DNA from: Dehalococcoidia bacterium
GTDB lineage: Bacteria; Chloroflexota; Dehalococcoidia; Lucifugimonadales; UBA1123
Length of the DNA: 34,025 nucleotides
Reading direction: 5' to 3'
Assembly: GCA_021295915.1 (NCBI GenBank)
Contig: JAGWBK010000014.1
Span: 1 to 34,025, forward strand
Positions 31,812 through 34,025 of this stretch are shown here, in pieces; positions within the stretch are counted from its first letter, which is position 1, and each line of letters opens with the position of its first letter. The position numbers were made by a program, and so were the translations under genes. Below the pieces are notes generated by a model. That model searched no databases, was not told where the DNA came from, and was given only the letters and a program-made list of their open reading frames with translations.

Positions 31812-31827
31812 CTCCTACAGGTAGGAG
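31812..31827. promoter_or_regulatory. Short inverted repeat upstream of tRNA-Trp
   Basis: CTCCTAC-AG-GTAGGAG, arms of 7 bases separated by 2, about 45 bases before the 5' end of the tRNA. On the minus strand TTGTAC and TACAAT lie further upstream (near 31900-31872) with a 19-base spacer, a possible promoter. The role of the palindrome is unknown. Confidence 0.35.
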
Positions 31828-31986
31828 AAACTCACCACTGGTAACGCCCCGACCCAACTCCGCGCAACGATAATTGTACTATGCCCAGCCCAGCTATGTA
31901 CAACTGAACCCACGTTCACCATTCCCAACTCCGACCTCAGACGTTATAGTACGTAGACACGGTTACAAAGTGCGGGGGAGGTCGAG

Positions 31987-33081
31987 ATGACCACGACCAA
32001 CGACAACTTCAACGGCATCCAGGAATACGCCAACGATCAGGGGCTGAAGCTCGACTGGATCGATCAGCAGGGCGAGTGGGGTGTAAAGGCCTCCGCCGAC
32101 GGCCAGAAAGGCCTGACGCTATCAGACACTCAGATCGGCAGCTACGGTGATCCAGCGCCCACGTCCGACAACATGACGGGCAAGCCGCGCGGAGCCGCCT
32201 CCAGGCCAAACGCCTACCGCATCGGCGGGTACCAGGTGCGCACCAAGTCCGACATCTGGCTTGTGAACGCAGCCATGCTCTACGAAGAGGGACTGCAGCG
32301 ACAGTGGAGCTCGGCCACCGATGTCCCCTGGGAAACGATCAGGCCACTGCCTGACGACGTCGAGCGCGCCCAATGCCAGCTTGCAACCTTCCTGACAGAG
32401 GTCGAGTTCGTCGCTGCGGACGTACCCGGACGCTGGGTGGCAGGCACATCCCCCGACTACTTCGAGCCTCGAATGTTCCTGATTACACAGATTATGGACG
32501 AGTCCCGGCACCTCGATGTATTCCGCAAGAGAGCGCTTGCAAACGGCGGTGGCCTTATGCAGCGTCCAAACGTCACTACCAGTGGAACGGTTGGCAGCAT
32601 CGACCTCTCGCGCGACTTCACTGAGATGTCCTCCCGGCTTCACATCTCCGGTGAGGGCGCGGTGCTGACCATCTTCCGGATGGGCGAGCTGATGGCCTAC
32701 AACGAGGCCGAGAAGCGCATCTACCGTCTCGCCGCCCAGGACGAGTCTAGGCACGTCGCCTTCGGCGTCATGCACATGCGCTACCTCGCCGAGACCGAAC
32801 CCGAGCGCAAGGAAGAGGTACACGAATACCTCGACGAGGGCGAACGCGCCCTTGTTGCCGGGAACCAGAATCCGGCGGCCCGCGACACCGCCCAAAGCGA
32901 GGCTCTCGCAATCCTGCTCGGCGGCGGCGAGAAGAACTATGACGAGGGCTACCGCAAGCTGTTGGCGATACGCAAGCGGCAGGCGAAAGAGTACGTCCAG
33001 CGCATCCGCTCGGCAGGCTTTGGCGAGCGATTCGAAAACGGTCGCGCTCTGCCCGAGCTCATGGAATACGTGAAGAACTAG
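31987..33081 (+). CDS. Ferritin-like diiron protein (putative oxygenase/oxidase)
   Basis: A helical protein of 364 residues with the carboxylate-bridged diiron pattern: a glutamate in helix B (Glu138 or Glu140 in FLTEVEFV), Glu172-x-x-His175 in MDESRHLDVF, Glu223 in HISGEGAVLTIFRMGE and Glu253-x-x-His256 in QDESRHVAFGVMHM. This is the layout of R2-like, AurF-like and BoxB-like diiron enzymes that activate O2 for hydroxylation, epoxidation or N-oxidation; I cannot choose among them. GGGGGAGG lies 6 bases before the ATG, and TATAGT at 31945-31950 may be the -10. It is followed at once by a paralogue without these glutamates, which suggests a two-subunit enzyme. Confidence 0.88.
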   Translation: MTTTNDNFNGIQEYANDQGLKLDWIDQQGEWGVKASADGQKGLTLSDTQIGSYGDPAPTSDNMTGKPRGAASRPNAYRIGGYQVRTKSDIWLVNAAMLYEEGLQRQWSSATDVPWETIRPLPDDVERAQCQLATFLTEVEFVAADVPGRWVAGTSPDYFEPRMFLITQIMDESRHLDVFRKRALANGGGLMQRPNVTTSGTVGSIDLSRDFTEMSSRLHISGEGAVLTIFRMGELMAYNEAEKRIYRLAAQDESRHVAFGVMHMRYLAETEPERKEEVHEYLDEGERALVAGNQNPAARDTAQSEALAILLGGGEKNYDEGYRKLLAIRKRQAKEYVQRIRSAGFGERFENGRALPELMEYVKN

Positions 33082-33090
33082 GTGGCCGAC

Positions 33091-34025
33091 GTGAGTAACG
33101 AGAGACCCGTCCGGGGTCGTCGAAGGCTCGTCCTCGATGAGAACGTGGAGGTTTCCGAGCCGTCCCTCGAGTGGAAGGCTCGCACCCTGCAGTGGGGCAC
33201 CCGGGCAAAGCCCGGTAAGGGCGGGCTGAAGATCGGCGACCTCAACGTCGGCATCTACGGCGAGATCCCAGACCACTGGGAAGAGCAGACCAGAATGCCC
33301 CGGGGCGCATACCCCATGCCGGGAGTGCCTCCTATCGGTATTGCCCTCCGAAGCAAGCGCGACCTTTGGGCCGACAACGCCGCTGACCTCTACGAGGAGG
33401 CGATCCAGCGACGCTGGGTGCCGGCCACCGATATCCCCTGGGACACCATCGAGCCTCTGCCCGACGACGTCGAGGCAGCGATGTGCCAGCTCTGCACTGA
33501 GCTCAGCCAGTGCGCGAACGTTGAATTCGAGACCATTGGCCACTGGCTCCAGCACATGTCGTTCGGCTACCACGAGGTCAAGCTCTTCCTAGCGTCCAAT
33601 ATGTTCGACGCGGGCAGACATCACGAAGCCTTCAGAAAGCGGGCGCTGTCCAACGGCGGCGGACTCGGGCTCGAAAGTCGCGGTGAGGTCAACCGGATGA
33701 TCCTTGAGAGCAAGGGCGGCTGGTCCGAGACGAGCCTGCTCCTCCACCTGCTCAGGGGCACATTCATCTTGAACGTGTACCGCTACGGCGAGCGCTTCGC
33801 CAACAACCCCGCAGAGAAGGTGCTGTTCGGACTGGCGATGCAGGACAAGGCCCGGCACATTGCCTACGGCATTCAGCATCTCCGCTACGCCGTGACCCAT
33901 AAGGACGACAAGGCGCTGGTGTTCGAGCGACTGCTAAACATCGGAGAGCGAGTCTTCGTGCGTGAACTCCAGGAGCCTGCCCTACTTGAGCCGATGGCCA
34001 TAGTCTTTGGCGGCGGCATAGAGGG
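33091..34025 (+). CDS. Degenerate paralogue of the diiron protein, partial (cut by window edge)
   Basis: The frame is open from just after the previous stop to the window end (about 311 codons, no stop). I prefer the GTG at 33091, with AGGTGG 5 bases upstream, over the GTG at 33082. It is colinear with its neighbour: DLYEEAIQRRWVPATDIPWDTIEPLPDDVE, FRKRALSNGGGLG, and GIQHLRYA match well. The metal-binding carboxylates are gone: Gln140 for Glu138, Ala174-x-x-His177 (FDAGRH) for the first ExxH, Gly223 for Glu223, and Lys253-x-x-His256 (QDKARH) for the second ExxH, although both histidines stay. It is probably a non-catalytic structural partner, as in multicomponent monooxygenases, where one of two homologous subunits lacks iron. 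Confidence 0.85.
   Translation, partial: MSNERPVRGRRRLVLDENVEVSEPSLEWKARTLQWGTRAKPGKGGLKIGDLNVGIYGEIPDHWEEQTRMPRGAYPMPGVPPIGIALRSKRDLWADNAADLYEEAIQRRWVPATDIPWDTIEPLPDDVEAAMCQLCTELSQCANVEFETIGHWLQHMSFGYHEVKLFLASNMFDAGRHHEAFRKRALSNGGGLGLESRGEVNRMILESKGGWSETSLLLHLLRGTFILNVYRYGERFANNPAEKVLFGLAMQDKARHIAYGIQHLRYAVTHKDDKALVFERLLNIGERVFVRELQEPALLEPMAIVFGGGIE

Noticed and set aside
31585-31824. Open frame of 79 codons over the tRNA-Trp locus
   Set aside because: It translates the antisense of a perfect cloverleaf and begins in a repeat; the peptide QERQDSNPRPSVLETDALPTELRS is a typical tRNA-antisense artefact.
32122-33573. Open frame of 483 codons on the minus strand across both diiron genes
   Set aside because: It spans two genes with clear family motifs and a good ribosome-binding site; its product shows no recognisable domain. 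It is an effect of high GC at third positions.

Overview
The window looks like a chromosomal piece of an uncultured Chloroflexota, most likely Dehalococcoidia of the SAR202 type. This is inferred from gene content, not from a marker gene: short-chain dehydrogenases, family III CoA-transferases, a luciferase-like flavin monooxygenase, a ketopantoate-reductase-like enzyme, a decarboxylase-like ThDP enzyme and DUF362 are interspersed on both strands in a GC-rich background with many GTG/TTG starts. A LexA site of the GAAC-N4-GTTC type before dinB fits a Chloroflexota or Gram-positive style SOS system.

Layout. 1-1344 is an A/T-richer three-gene operon cut by the left edge. It ends in a Rossmannoid protein that resembles nucleoside-deoxyribosyltransferase/TIR-like effectors, so it may be an acquired defence module. 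1453-4275 (minus) holds ccmC-ccmD-ccmE for cytochrome c haem delivery, followed by an MFS exporter. The CcmE is of the cysteine (CxxxY) type. 4496-4954 is a CBS-domain protein with a textbook terminator. 5025-8628 (minus) carries a thioredoxin-like lipoprotein, a ThDP enzyme and LarE. 8655-11824 (minus) is one tightly packed run: a small protein, an epimerase-like SDR, a TSPPY-type DNA methyltransferase, a BglII/BstYI-family endonuclease gene broken by an in-frame TAG, and a PaREP1/HEPN-like protein.

12034-20444 is metabolic: DUF362, a beta-propeller, a VOC protein, a luciferase-like monooxygenase, a ketopantoate-reductase-like enzyme, a small membrane protein and two overlapping family III CoA-transferase genes, of which the first lacks the catalytic Asp. 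20496-21185 is a DUF433/DUF5615 toxin-antitoxin pair whose junction hides the toxin ribosome-binding site in a palindrome. 21205-25975 (minus) has a double-cupin protein, a gamma-glutamyltransferase-like hydrolase, two SDRs (one stripped of both SDR signature motifs) and a VOC protein. 26045-28404 has SOS-controlled dinB converging on rsgA. 28462-31431 holds a beta-helix protein, a SirB1-family protein and a methyltransferase. 31693-31768 is tRNA-Trp(CCA). The right edge holds two tandem ferritin-like diiron proteins; the second, cut by the window end, has lost the metal-binding carboxylates.

Intergenic spaces carry two families of short palindromic repeats: a CCCTCTCCC/GGGAGAGGG hairpin followed by TTGGGGTGAGGG, and a GTAGGGGC.../...GCCCCTAC palindrome. 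The strongest leads are the nonsense-mutated restriction gene beside an intact methylase, the catalytic/degenerate diiron pair, the catalytic/degenerate CoA-transferase pair, the toxin-antitoxin junction hairpin, and the left-edge operon. No CRISPR array, rRNA or insertion sequence was seen.
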